Of a DNA stretch of 7,131 nucleotides, positions 1 to 6,319 are shown piece after piece. Positions within the stretch are counted from its first letter, which is position 1. The number at the start of each line of letters is the position of its first letter. The notes beneath the pieces were generated by a model. It was not told where the DNA came from. It worked only from the letters and a program-made list of their open reading frames with translations, and made no database searches. Both the position numbers and the translations under genes were made by a program. Source of the DNA: an uncultured Eubacteriales bacterium (GTDB taxonomy: Bacteria; Bacillota; Clostridia; Eubacteriales; Anaerofustaceae); contig CADBPP010000115.1 of assembly GCA_902796565.1 (NCBI GenBank), positions 1-7,131 on the forward strand. The letters run 5' to 3'.

Positions 1-327
1 GTCTACGACTGTTCCGACTATGAGAACGTGCCCCTTATCGACGCGGTGGCCACCCTTTCGGACGAAGGGGACGTGACGATCCTGTGCGTCAACAGGGACA
101 TGAAGGAAGATTTCGAACTCGAAGTGGACCTGAGGAGCTTCGGGGAGATGACCATAGAGGAACACATCAGCATGCACCATGACGATGTGAAGGCTGTTAA
201 CACCGAGGAGAGTCCCTTCAATGTTTACCCCGCGAAGGGGCCGGGAGGAAAGATGGACGGCGGCAGAGCCGAGATAAGGATCCCTGCTCTGAGCTGGAAC
301 GTAATAAGATTCACGAAGGTCCGCTGA
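1..327 (+). CDS. Alpha-L-arabinofuranosidase (GH51), C-terminal fragment
   Basis: This is the last 108 codons of a gene whose start lies outside the window; the reading frame is open from base 1 to the TGA at 325. The fragment matches what I know of the C-terminal beta-sandwich domain of GH51 alpha-L-arabinofuranosidases: a VYDCSDYENVPLIDAVAT-like opening, VKAVNTEESPFNV in the middle, and the closing DGGRAEIRIPALSWNVIRF, in which the PxLSWNVIR ending is typical. Family members release terminal arabinose from arabinoxylan and arabinan, usually in the cytoplasm, acting on imported oligosaccharides. The two catalytic glutamates lie in the missing TIM-barrel part, so activity cannot be judged. 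A GTG at 28 could be mistaken for a start, but homology continues upstream of it. The gene ends just before a hairpin terminator and converges on luxS. Family assignment is fairly sure; exact substrate is not. Confidence 0.85.
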   Translation, partial: VYDCSDYENVPLIDAVATLSDEGDVTILCVNRDMKEDFELEVDLRSFGEMTIEEHISMHHDDVKAVNTEESPFNVYPAKGPGGKMDGGRAEIRIPALSWNVIRFTKVR

Positions 328-341
328 CGGGCTCGGAATGA

Positions 342-370
342 AAAAGGAGAAGCACTGTGCTTCTCCTTTT
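342..370. terminator. Bidirectional hairpin terminator between GH51 gene and luxS
   Basis: A perfect 13-bp stem (342-354 with 358-370) has a 3-nt loop CTG. The stem ends in A4 on one side and T4 on the other, and T-rich DNA (TTTTTT at 383-388) follows on the plus side, so it can act for both converging genes. It lies 14 bp after the GH51 stop and 16 bp after the luxS stop on the opposite strand. Confidence 0.85.
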
Positions 371-386
371 GTCTGTCTGTTCTTTT

Positions 387-863
387 TTAAGCCGGATAGA
401 CCATAGTGGTCTCATCCAGTGAGCGCAGGACTTCAAGATATTCCCTGGCTCTCTCCCTTGTCCCGTCCATCGACAGGTCCCTGTAGTTCCCGCATTCCAT
501 TTCGCTCTGCCCGGGGATTGTCCCCTGATATGATGCGATGAACTCGAACATCTCCGTTATGATATCCGATACGTCATCGCTTTCCAGGTCGCCGAAGAAA
601 ACGGCGTAAAAGCCGGTGCGGCATCCCATCGGTCCGAAATATACGGTGGACTCGCTGGTGCGGGGATCGTTTCTGAGAAACGTGGCGCCCAGATGCTCTA
701 TGGTATGGGCCTCGGTGGTGGTTAGGTAGTCGCCCGCGTTGGGCTTTTTCATCCTGATGTCAAATGTGGTCACCACCGCGTCCCGGAAGCTGTCCCGGCG
801 GCTCACATACAGTCCCGGAAGGAGCCTTACATGGTCCACATTGAAGCTTGCGATCCTCTCCAT
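387..863 (-). CDS. luxS: S-ribosylhomocysteine lyase LuxS
   Basis: LuxS cleaves S-ribosylhomocysteine to homocysteine and 4,5-dihydroxy-2,3-pentanedione, the precursor of autoinducer-2, as part of the activated methyl cycle; it is a cytoplasmic metal-dependent homodimer. The 158-residue length is the usual family length. The metal-binding motif HTIEH is at residues 53-57 (ligands H53 and H57), the third ligand is C124 in ECGNY, and the catalytic cysteine is C81 in GPMGCRTGFY; E56 is the general base. All key residues are therefore present. The ATG overlaps the TAA of the upstream SPFH gene by one base (TAATG), so translation is probably coupled; there is only a weak G-rich ribosome site, which fits coupling. 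No mtn/pfs or other methyl-cycle gene is adjacent. Transcription probably starts before the SPFH gene and ends at the hairpin at 342-370. Confidence 0.97.
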   Translation of the reverse strand: MERIASFNVDHVRLLPGLYVSRRDSFRDAVVTTFDIRMKKPNAGDYLTTTEAHTIEHLGATFLRNDPRTSESTVYFGPMGCRTGFYAVFFGDLESDDVSDIITEMFEFIASYQGTIPGQSEMECGNYRDLSMDGTRERAREYLEVLRSLDETTMVYPA

Positions 864-1609
864 TATTGCTTGGACAGCCCCTTGATGGCGTCCAGTACCT
901 CTATGGGCAGCGCGAAGATAACGGTGTTGGACTGGTCGGAACTGAGATCGTTGATGGTCTCGAGAGTTCTCAGATGGATGGCGCCGGGCTTTGAAGCCAT
1001 GACCTCGGCGGCCTTTGCCAGGTTCTGGGCGGCTTCGACTTCACCGACGGACTTCGTGATGACGGCCATCTTCTCTCTTTCGGCTTCGGCGACCCTTGCC
1101 ATGACTCTCTTCATGTCGTCGGGAAGTATGATATCCTTGAGTTCCACGTTCTCGACCTTGATACCCCATACATCGGTCTCGATGTCCAGGATGGTCCTGA
1201 GATTCTGGGAAATGCTCTCACGGTTGGTGAGCAGCTCGTCAAGCGTGAACTGGCCCACGGTGTTTCTCATGGTTGTCTGGGACAGCTGGCTTACGGCGTA
1301 TACATAGTTCTCCACCTCGAGAACTGCCTTGGCGGAATCAAACACCCTGTAGTAAACGACGGCGTTGATCTTGATGGAAACGTTGTCCTTTGTCAGAGCG
1401 TCCTGCTCGGGGACGTCGGTGACCTTTGTACGGATGTCCACCTTCTTAACTGTCTGGATGATTGGCAGAACGATGTTCAGTCCCGGTGTCAGTATCCTTG
1501 AAAAACGTCCGAAGGTGAAAAGGACGCCTCTCTGATATTCGTTTATCTGCTTGATCGACAGTATGAGCAGGATAAGGACGATAACTAAGATCGGTATCAA
1601 TGCGACCAT
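863..1609 (-). CDS. SPFH/Band 7 (stomatin/slipin-like) membrane protein
   Basis: This 248-residue protein has one N-terminal membrane segment (about residues 2-18, VALIPILVIVLILLILS) and then an SPFH/Band 7 domain (about 22-185) with slipin hallmarks: QINEYQRGVLFTFGRF, TPGLNIVLPI, the DNVSIKINAVVYYRV strand near 75-88, SQLSQTTMRNTVGQ at 107-120, and WGIKVENVELKDIILP at 148-163. An AEAEREK helix and the C-terminal segment KPGAIHLRTLETI follow. Members form membrane-anchored oligomers or microdomain scaffolds and often partner with NfeD-type proteins or proteases; none is visible here. I chose the ATG at 1607-1609 because a perfect AGGAGG (1618-1623 on this strand) lies 8 nt upstream. A longer reading from 1657 would place the ribosome site inside the coding region and add a polar leader before the membrane segment. 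The gene ends in a one-base overlap with luxS. Confidence 0.9.
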   Translation of the reverse strand: MVALIPILVIVLILLILSIKQINEYQRGVLFTFGRFSRILTPGLNIVLPIIQTVKKVDIRTKVTDVPEQDALTKDNVSIKINAVVYYRVFDSAKAVLEVENYVYAVSQLSQTTMRNTVGQFTLDELLTNRESISQNLRTILDIETDVWGIKVENVELKDIILPDDMKRVMARVAEAEREKMAVITKSVGEVEAAQNLAKAAEVMASKPGAIHLRTLETINDLSSDQSNTVIFALPIEVLDAIKGLSKQ

Positions 1610-1647
1610 TGATTTTTCCTCCTTTTTTGGGTTTTCTGTTTGATTAA

Positions 1648-1676
1648 AGTATACCACAGGGCCGGGGCAAGGTTAA
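1648..1676 (-). promoter_or_regulatory. Predicted promoter for the SPFH-luxS operon
   Basis: On the minus strand there is TTAACC (-35, 1671-1676), a 17-bp spacer, and TGG-TATACT (extended -10, hexamer at 1648-1653). Transcription would start near 1641, about 30 nt before the SPFH ATG. The -35 overlaps the -35 of the lemA promoter on the other strand. The assignment rests on consensus match and spacing only. Confidence 0.6.
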
Positions 1677-1702
1677 TTAAAAAACGATTAATGTGCTATA
1701 AT
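1673..1702 (+). promoter_or_regulatory. Predicted promoter for the lemA-DUF2207 operon
   Basis: A perfect extended -10, TGC-TATAAT (hexamer 1697-1702), has a weak -35 TTAATT at 1673-1678 and an 18-bp spacer. The predicted start near 1709 leaves a leader of about 45 nt that ends in a GGAGG ribosome site at 1741-1745, 8 nt before the lemA ATG. Confidence 0.65.
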
Positions 1703-1753
1703 GTTGGATAAAGGCATTATAAGATATATGCAGAACAAAAGGAGGAAACCTGT

Positions 1754-2296
1754 ATGTTAATAGCAATCATCGTTATCGCCGCAGTGGCGGTCGGCTGGGG
1801 GATCTCCCAGTACAACAAGCTGGTGTCCATGAGGGCTCTCGTGGAAGAAGCATATTCCACCATGGACGTCTATCTCAAGAAGCGCAGCGACCTTATCCCC
1901 AACCTGGTGGAGATCGTCAAGGGCTATATGACCCACGAACAGGAGACCCTCGAAAAGGTCATCGAGCTCCGCAACAGCGCCGTTTCGGCGGACCGCAGAA
2001 ACGCTCCCGAGGCTGAAGCTGCTCTCGGAGAGGGGATCTCAAGGATCTTCGCCCTGGCGGAAAACTATCCCGAACTCAAGGCGGATACCCAGTTCACGGC
2101 TCTGCAGGAGAATCTTAAGGGCATAGAGGACGAGATATCCCAGTCCAGGAAATACTACAACGGAGCAGTGCGTAATTTCAACACAGCCATCACACGCTTC
2201 CCTGCCAGCATGATCGCCTCAAGAAAGGGCTTCTACGAGTACGCCTACTATCAGGCGGATGAAGCGGCCCGCGAGAACGTGAAGGTAGCATTCTGA
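1754..2296 (+). CDS. lemA: LemA family membrane protein
   Basis: This is a 180-residue protein with the LemA layout. An N-terminal membrane helix (about residues 2-17) is followed by YNKLVSMRALVEEAYSTMDVYLKKRSDLIPNLVEIVKGY (20-58), the region most conserved in the family. Further helical segments follow, including YPELKA (105-110), FTALQENLKGIEDEISQSRKYYNGAVRNFN (114-143) and the FP at 149-150. The structural model for the family is an antiparallel alpha-helical coiled bundle on a membrane anchor, with an outside-facing N-terminus. Its molecular function is unknown; family members are linked to envelope stress and are often next to peptidases or DUF2207/TPM proteins. The ATG at 1754 follows GGAGG by 8 nt. 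The stop overlaps the next start as TGATG, so lemA and the DUF2207 gene are almost certainly one operon with coupled translation. Confidence 0.95.
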   Translation: MLIAIIVIAAVAVGWGISQYNKLVSMRALVEEAYSTMDVYLKKRSDLIPNLVEIVKGYMTHEQETLEKVIELRNSAVSADRRNAPEAEAALGEGISRIFALAENYPELKADTQFTALQENLKGIEDEISQSRKYYNGAVRNFNTAITRFPASMIASRKGFYEYAYYQADEAARENVKVAF

Positions 2297-4755
2297 TGAG
2301 ACGCACCGGAAAAGCCCTGCTGCTGATCCCGGTGCTTCTTCTTGCGCTGACAGCGTTTGCCGTATCCGCATTCGCGGAATCCGGCGGATACACCACCTAT
2401 GATAGCGGATATTACATCAAGGACTATCAGGTGGACGTGGAGGTCAATTCCGACAGGTCCTACGATATCACGGAGACACTGACCGTTCATTTCAGTGAGC
2501 CCCGTCACGGTATCAAGAGGAACATCCCCACATGGGCGGAACTTGAAAGGGAGGTAAGGCTCCTCAATGTCAGCGTGGAAGGCGCGGACTACAGCTATGA
2601 CGGTTACGGTGAAATAAAGATCGGCTCCGCGGATTACACGGTGACGGGGGACGTCACCTATGTCATTCGCTACACCCTGTGGCATTACGCGGACGAGGAG
2701 CCCGACGCGGACTATGTCTATCTGAACCTGATAGGCACCGAATGGAACACCTACACCGAACACTACAGCGCCACCATGAAGCTTCCGGAGGGCAGCAGGG
2801 TCCTGAACATCAACCTCACGGGAGGATACTACGGCAGCACGGACAGCATCGCGCAGTATTCCTATGACGAAGCCTCCAATGTGATAAGCGTTTTCTCCGA
2901 AAGAGGTCTCAACGCATACGAAGGCGTGACCATAAACGTCGCTATGGAAGAAGGCGCATTCAGGGACGCTGAGGTCTGGGTGCCCGAACTGGAGATGCTC
3001 TCCCATGATATCAAGATCAGTCTGGATGATCACGCCGTTCTCAGGGTAAGACAGGACGTAAAGGCAAGGGTCAACAAGGAATGCGGTTACCTTTTCAACA
3101 TTGTCGAATACGCCGAAGAGGATTATGTCTCCGGAGTACAGTATACCGTCTACGGCCCCGACGGCTCGGTGCGCACCGGCACCGATAACAGCGCCTTCAT
3201 CAGCCTGTACGACTACAGGGGGATGGATGTCTCCTTTGCCATAGAGTACGAGATACTCTACAACGTAAGAAACGGTCAGGACAGTCTCAGCGTGACTCAG
3301 AAACTGTTCAGCGGCTCCGAGGACATAATCCCCTGTCGCACGGTGATCACGGCCGAGATGCCCTTCAATGTTCATGTGAAGGGAGTATATACAAACGATT
3401 ACACTTCCAGCACAAGACAGGATTATGAGCTTGAAATGACCGACGGAGGGTTCGTCATAACGATGGATCCCTACCGCAACAATACCCAGGACATCGTCCT
3501 GGAAACGGTCATAACCGACGCAGATTTCGTAAAGGACATGCCAAAGGCGGGAACATTCGCCCCGCTGTACGCTCTGATGGCGGTCGCGGCGGCTTTCCTG
3601 TACGGAACGATCAATCCCAGGAAGCCCTTCACCCCTGTTCCGGAATTCTATCCCCCGGACGGCCTTACGCCTCCCGAAATGGGATATATCATCAACAACG
3701 ATGTGCGTGATAGGGATATGGTGTCCATGATCTATTACTGGGCATCGAAAAAGCTCCTCAGGCTCACCTTCCGGGGCGGAGACGACTTCACCCTCAACAG
3801 GACGGGCCTTGACAGCAGCTACAGCTTCAAGAGCTTTGAGCGTCCCCTCTTCGACGGGCTGTGGAAGAAGAAACACCCCGACGAGGCGACGAAGAGCGAT
3901 CTGAGGTATTCCTACTACAGGAAGATCGATACCGCCTCCAAGAACCTGGTAAACAGCTACGGAGGAGAAAACGCCCTGATGGACAAGGGTTCCCTGATGA
4001 TGGCGGATGTCATCACCAAATGGATCCCGGACGCTCTGGTGGCTCTCAGCATCTTCCTGTGCTACCGCGGGATGTACGATGACGACCGCTACACAGCGGT
4101 CCTTGCAGGAATAATGATGATCCTGTTCATCAACGGGATCCACAGGAGCATGAAGAACAGCTGGACCGTCGGACGCAGGGGCGTCATCGAAGCAGTGTCC
4201 TGGATATGGACCGCGGTAAGGATCGTCCTGTGCGGATTCTTGTTCGCCGCCGGCCTCGGAGGATACCTTGCGGGCAATTTCCTCTGCGGTCTGGCGGGAC
4301 TGGTCATCTGCCTGCTCCCGCTGATGTATTCCCATATCGCCAGACGTTCGGAATACGGCTATACCCTCAGGGAAAAGGTGGAAGGCTTCAGGATGTTCCT
4401 CGACACTGCTGAAAAGAGCAGTCTCGAAATGCTTCTGGAATCCAATCCGGATTATTATTACGACATCCTTCCCTACGCCCAGGTACTGGGAGTGACGAAG
4501 CAGTGGACCAAGAAGTTCGACGGCATACTGATCCGCGAACCTCAGTGGCTGGACAACCGCAGCGGACATGTTTTCACCTACAGTGACTACAACTCCATGA
4601 ACCATTCCTTCACCGATTCCATGACCAGCAGACCCTCATCATCCGGAGGAGGCGGATCTTCCGGCGGAGGATTCTCTTCCGGCGGAGGAGGAAGCTTCTC
4701 CTCGGGAGGCTTCTCCGGAGGAGGAAGCGGAGGAGGAGGAGGAAGCAGCTGGTAG
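2296..4755 (+). CDS. DUF2207 membrane protein with Gly/Ser-rich tail
   Basis: This 819-residue protein starts with a signal peptide (RR then a hydrophobic stretch; likely cleavage after AFA, residue 27). A long extracytoplasmic beta-rich region resembling DUF2207 follows, opening with YYIKDYQVDVEVNSDRSYDI and a FSEPRHGIKRNIP motif. A membrane helix lies at about 421-439, then the family-typical PPDGLTPPEMGY (453-464), which marks the predicted cytoplasmic part. More hydrophobic helices lie at about 576-592, 599-616 and 643-681 (perhaps two). The last 36 residues are almost only Gly, Ser and Phe (from G784) and end in W819, as is common in this family. Function is unknown; linkage to lemA is the known recurrent context. 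Its ATG overlaps the lemA stop (TGATG) with a GAAGG-type ribosome site about 10 nt upstream. No frame disruption is visible. Naming beyond the domain is not justified. Confidence 0.9.
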   Translation: MRRTGKALLLIPVLLLALTAFAVSAFAESGGYTTYDSGYYIKDYQVDVEVNSDRSYDITETLTVHFSEPRHGIKRNIPTWAELEREVRLLNVSVEGADYSYDGYGEIKIGSADYTVTGDVTYVIRYTLWHYADEEPDADYVYLNLIGTEWNTYTEHYSATMKLPEGSRVLNINLTGGYYGSTDSIAQYSYDEASNVISVFSERGLNAYEGVTINVAMEEGAFRDAEVWVPELEMLSHDIKISLDDHAVLRVRQDVKARVNKECGYLFNIVEYAEEDYVSGVQYTVYGPDGSVRTGTDNSAFISLYDYRGMDVSFAIEYEILYNVRNGQDSLSVTQKLFSGSEDIIPCRTVITAEMPFNVHVKGVYTNDYTSSTRQDYELEMTDGGFVITMDPYRNNTQDIVLETVITDADFVKDMPKAGTFAPLYALMAVAAAFLYGTINPRKPFTPVPEFYPPDGLTPPEMGYIINNDVRDRDMVSMIYYWASKKLLRLTFRGGDDFTLNRTGLDSSYSFKSFERPLFDGLWKKKHPDEATKSDLRYSYYRKIDTASKNLVNSYGGENALMDKGSLMMADVITKWIPDALVALSIFLCYRGMYDDDRYTAVLAGIMMILFINGIHRSMKNSWTVGRRGVIEAVSWIWTAVRIVLCGFLFAAGLGGYLAGNFLCGLAGLVICLLPLMYSHIARRSEYGYTLREKVEGFRMFLDTAEKSSLEMLLESNPDYYYDILPYAQVLGVTKQWTKKFDGILIREPQWLDNRSGHVFTYSDYNSMNHSFTDSMTSRPSSSGGGGSSGGGFSSGGGGSFSSGGFSGGGSGGGGGSSW
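4630..4749 (+). repeat. Imperfect GGA/TCC-rich coding repeat (Gly/Ser tail)
   Basis: The 3' end of the DUF2207 gene is an imperfect tandem array of glycine codons (mostly GGA and GGC) broken by serine pairs and three phenylalanines, giving units such as SSGGGF, SSGGGGSF and SSGGFSGGG. It is a low-complexity coding repeat that could change length by slippage; whether it does so cannot be seen from one copy. Confidence 0.7.
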
Positions 4756-4795
4756 CCTGCTTTCGCTCCGTTAAATAGACCGATACGATGCAGCA

Positions 4796-4827
4796 GAGCC
4801 GTCTCTTTACGAGACGGCTCCTTTTTT
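4796..4827 (+). terminator. Rho-independent terminator after DUF2207 gene
   Basis: A perfect 10-bp GC-rich stem GAGCCGTCTC (4796-4805) pairs with 4811-4820 across a 5-nt loop TTTAC, followed by C and T6 (4822-4827). It ends the lemA-DUF2207 operon about 40 bp after the stop codon. Confidence 0.92.
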
Positions 4828-4970
4828 CACCCCGCTGGAAGGGCTGAAATTGAATTATTTCGATGCGATATATATACGGGCATTTTTGTGTGTTTCCGCC
4901 TCCCGGGCCGCACGTTCAGTCAGAGGGCCAAAAAACTGCCATTTTTAAAGGTAATTTTCCCATTTTTCGG

Positions 4971-5010
4971 TTGAATCAAACATTGTTAAATTTTGAATAT
5001 GATAAATATT
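4971..5010. promoter_or_regulatory. Cluster of small palindromes, possible operator
   Basis: Three short inverted repeats lie just upstream of the predicted -35: TTGA-A-TCAA (4971-4979), AACA-T-TGTT (4979-4987) and AATAT-N5-ATATT (4996-5010). TetR-family proteins usually bind palindromes near their own promoter, so one of these may be the operator, but in AT-rich DNA such repeats also arise by chance. Confidence 0.25.
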
Positions 5011-5014
5011 GGCC

Positions 5015-5043
5015 TTGAAGTTTGGATGAAATTACTATATAAT
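5015..5043 (+). promoter_or_regulatory. Predicted promoter for TetR-corrinoid adenosyltransferase operon
   Basis: TTGAAG (-35, 5015-5020), a 17-bp spacer and a perfect TATAAT (-10, 5038-5043). The start would be near 5050, where an 8-bp palindrome ATTGCAAT (5042-5049) overlaps the -10/+1 region. The ribosome site GAGAGGA at 5078-5084 lies 7 nt before the ATG at 5092. Confidence 0.7.
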
Positions 5044-5091
5044 TGCAATGAATCTAAATGCCGGTACAAATAAATTCGAGAGGATCCATAC

Positions 5092-5742
5092 ATGGCGGGA
5101 TACAAAAAAGGTCAGGAAACCAAGCAGAAAATATATACTGCAGCCAAAAAGATGTTCTATCACTTCGGCTATAAGCATTCCACTATCGAAAAGATAGCCG
5201 AGGAAGCCGGTGTACCGGTGGGTCTTGTCAATTACTACTTCAAAAAGGACGAGATCATATTTGAGATCTATAAGGAATTCTGCGCGAACATCAGAAAAGA
5301 GATCACCAACCAGGTGGGCAGAAAACTGGAGAACACCCTCCAGGCACACCTGCTGTTCACAAGGGTATTCTTTGCCGTGATCCTTTCCAACGACAAGAAC
5401 AAGGAGATGTACAAGGAGATCTTCACCAACGAGCTCCTTGATGTGGGCGCTGAATTCATGAACGAGACCGATTTCAGAAGGATCGTTTACGATTTCAAGA
5501 TAGATATTTCCGATTCCATCTTCCACAGGCTCATCACCGCGGAGTACGGAGCCAGAAGGGCCCTCCTGCTGGACCGTTATGACAGGCTCGATTCCGTACG
5601 CAACAAGGACCTTATAAACTTCCTTGCCACCATAGCGGTCAGGCTCGCAGGCGTCGATATAGGCGTTATTATGTCGAACGTCAGAAAATCCGATGCCCTC
5701 TTCAATGAGATGGACCTCTCCACCCTGAAGTTCCTGTACTAG
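5092..5742 (+). CDS. TetR/AcrR family transcriptional regulator
   Basis: This is a 216-residue protein of typical TetR length. The N-terminal DNA-binding domain is clear: a first helix around KQKIYTAAKKMFYHFGY (11-27), then the helix-turn-helix STIEKIAEEAGVPVGLVNYYFKKDEII at about 30-56, with the GLVNYYFKKD signature at the recognition helix. The rest (about 60-216) is alpha-helical and unlike anything I can name; this is the ligand-binding and dimer domain, which varies between families, so the effector is unknown. The gene is followed after only 12 bp by a corrinoid adenosyltransferase, with no terminator between, so the two are probably co-transcribed and the regulator may control that enzyme and itself. 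A B12-related or stress-related effector is a guess from context only. Confidence 0.93.
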   Translation: MAGYKKGQETKQKIYTAAKKMFYHFGYKHSTIEKIAEEAGVPVGLVNYYFKKDEIIFEIYKEFCANIRKEITNQVGRKLENTLQAHLLFTRVFFAVILSNDKNKEMYKEIFTNELLDVGAEFMNETDFRRIVYDFKIDISDSIFHRLITAEYGARRALLLDRYDRLDSVRNKDLINFLATIAVRLAGVDIGVIMSNVRKSDALFNEMDLSTLKFLY

Positions 5743-5754
5743 AAAGGCATCGGT

Positions 5755-6288
5755 ATGGAAGAAGCGAAAGGACTGATCCATTTCTATTTCGGATACGGGA
5801 AGGGCAAGACCACCGCTGCCATGGGGCTGGCGCTCAGGGCCTGCGGCTACGGAAAGAAAGTGATAATCGTACAGTTCCTTAAAAACACCCAGAGCGGGGA
5901 GATAATGCATTTCTCCGCTTTAGACAACGTCACCATCCTTAGGGGCACAGCAGCAAGCCGTTTCTATGACGACATGAGCCCCGAGGAAAGGGCCGAGACG
6001 GCACTGATACAGGAAAAGAATCTTGAGAAAGCCATCTCCCTGGTTAAGGACGGCGGATGCGACATGCTCATACTCGATGAAGCGGTGGACGCATACCAGA
6101 TGGGGCTTCTGAACGCGGAGATGTTCGAGGACTTCATAAAGAACAAGCCCCCGGAGCTGGAACTGGTCATAACTGGGCACAAGAGAGAGAACTGGCTGAT
6201 CCGGGAAGCGGATTACGTTACCGAGATGGTCAAGCTGAAACATCCCTATGAAAAAGGCATCAAGGCAAGAAAAGGAATAGAATTTTAA
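5755..6288 (+). CDS. cobO: ATP:corrinoid adenosyltransferase (CobA/CobO/BtuR type)
   Basis: The enzyme transfers the 5'-deoxyadenosyl group of ATP to cob(I)alamin or cob(I)yrinic acid a,c-diamide to form the adenosylated coenzyme used by radical B12 enzymes. The 177 residues show the CobA-type P-loop GYGKGKTTAA at 13-22 near the N-terminus, a Walker-B-like MLILDEAVDAY at 104-114, VITGH at 138-142 (usually TGR or TGH in the family), and the characteristic end HPYEKGIKARKGIEF at 163-177. It is slightly shorter than the enterobacterial proteins (about 196), mainly by lacking their N-terminal extension. The start ATG at 5755 has GAAAGG at 5742-5747 overlapping the tetR-type stop. No other cobalamin gene is visible, so it may serve salvage or a B12-dependent pathway elsewhere. 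The cobO versus btuR name is a matter of convention; the function is well supported. Confidence 0.95.
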   Translation: MEEAKGLIHFYFGYGKGKTTAAMGLALRACGYGKKVIIVQFLKNTQSGEIMHFSALDNVTILRGTAASRFYDDMSPEERAETALIQEKNLEKAISLVKDGGCDMLILDEAVDAYQMGLLNAEMFEDFIKNKPPELELVITGHKRENWLIREADYVTEMVKLKHPYEKGIKARKGIEF

Positions 6289-6313
6289 AAGCGGCACGAA
6301 TGCCGCTTTTTTT
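6287..6313. terminator. Bidirectional terminator between cobO and SRP RNA gene
   Basis: The stem AAAAGCGGCA (6287-6296) pairs with 6301-6310 across the loop CGAA. T7 follows on the plus strand (6307-6313). On the minus strand the stem is followed by TTTT and then A/T-rich DNA. It therefore can end cobO and also the SRP RNA transcript arriving from the right. The stem starts inside the cobO stop codon. Confidence 0.88.
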
Positions 6314-6319
6314 CGTTTA

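Larger units (their letters stand above)
4828..5091. other. AT-rich intergenic region upstream of tetR-type gene
   Basis: I find no credible open reading frame here. The stretch holds three copies of CATTTTT (4881, 4940, 4961), a short GC-rich patch at about 4900-4932, several small palindromes near 4971-5010, and the predicted promoter at 5015-5043. I looked for cobalamin riboswitch hallmarks because a corrinoid adenosyltransferase lies downstream and recognised none. The base composition is clearly more AT-rich than the flanking genes. Confidence 0.6.

Noticed and set aside
831..1307. 158-codon plus-strand frame opposite the SPFH gene
   Set aside because: Ser/Met/Leu-rich shadow of a clearly conserved SPFH gene, with no ribosome site.
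1610..1657. Upstream ATG extending the SPFH protein by 16 residues
   Set aside because: The extension contains the perfect AGGAGG that serves the ATG at 1607-1609, and it would put a charged leader before the membrane helix.
2251..4605. 784-codon minus-strand reading frame
   Set aside because: It lies exactly codon-on-codon opposite the DUF2207 gene, has V/H/G/D-rich content with no recognisable domain, and is explained by missing TTA, CTA and TCA codons in the sense gene.
4881..4967. Three CATTTTT copies as a CRISPR-like or iteron repeat
   Set aside because: Units are 7 bp, unevenly spaced, and within AT-rich DNA; no spacers or replication genes.
4828..5091. Cobalamin riboswitch upstream of the TetR-cobO operon
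   Set aside because: I looked for the B12 box and the conserved core segments and could not see them; the region is AT-rich with little strong pairing.
5035..5910. 291-codon minus-strand reading frame
   Set aside because: It is in phase and antisense to the TetR-type and cobO genes, has no recognisable domain, and ends in the AT-rich promoter; a codon-bias shadow.
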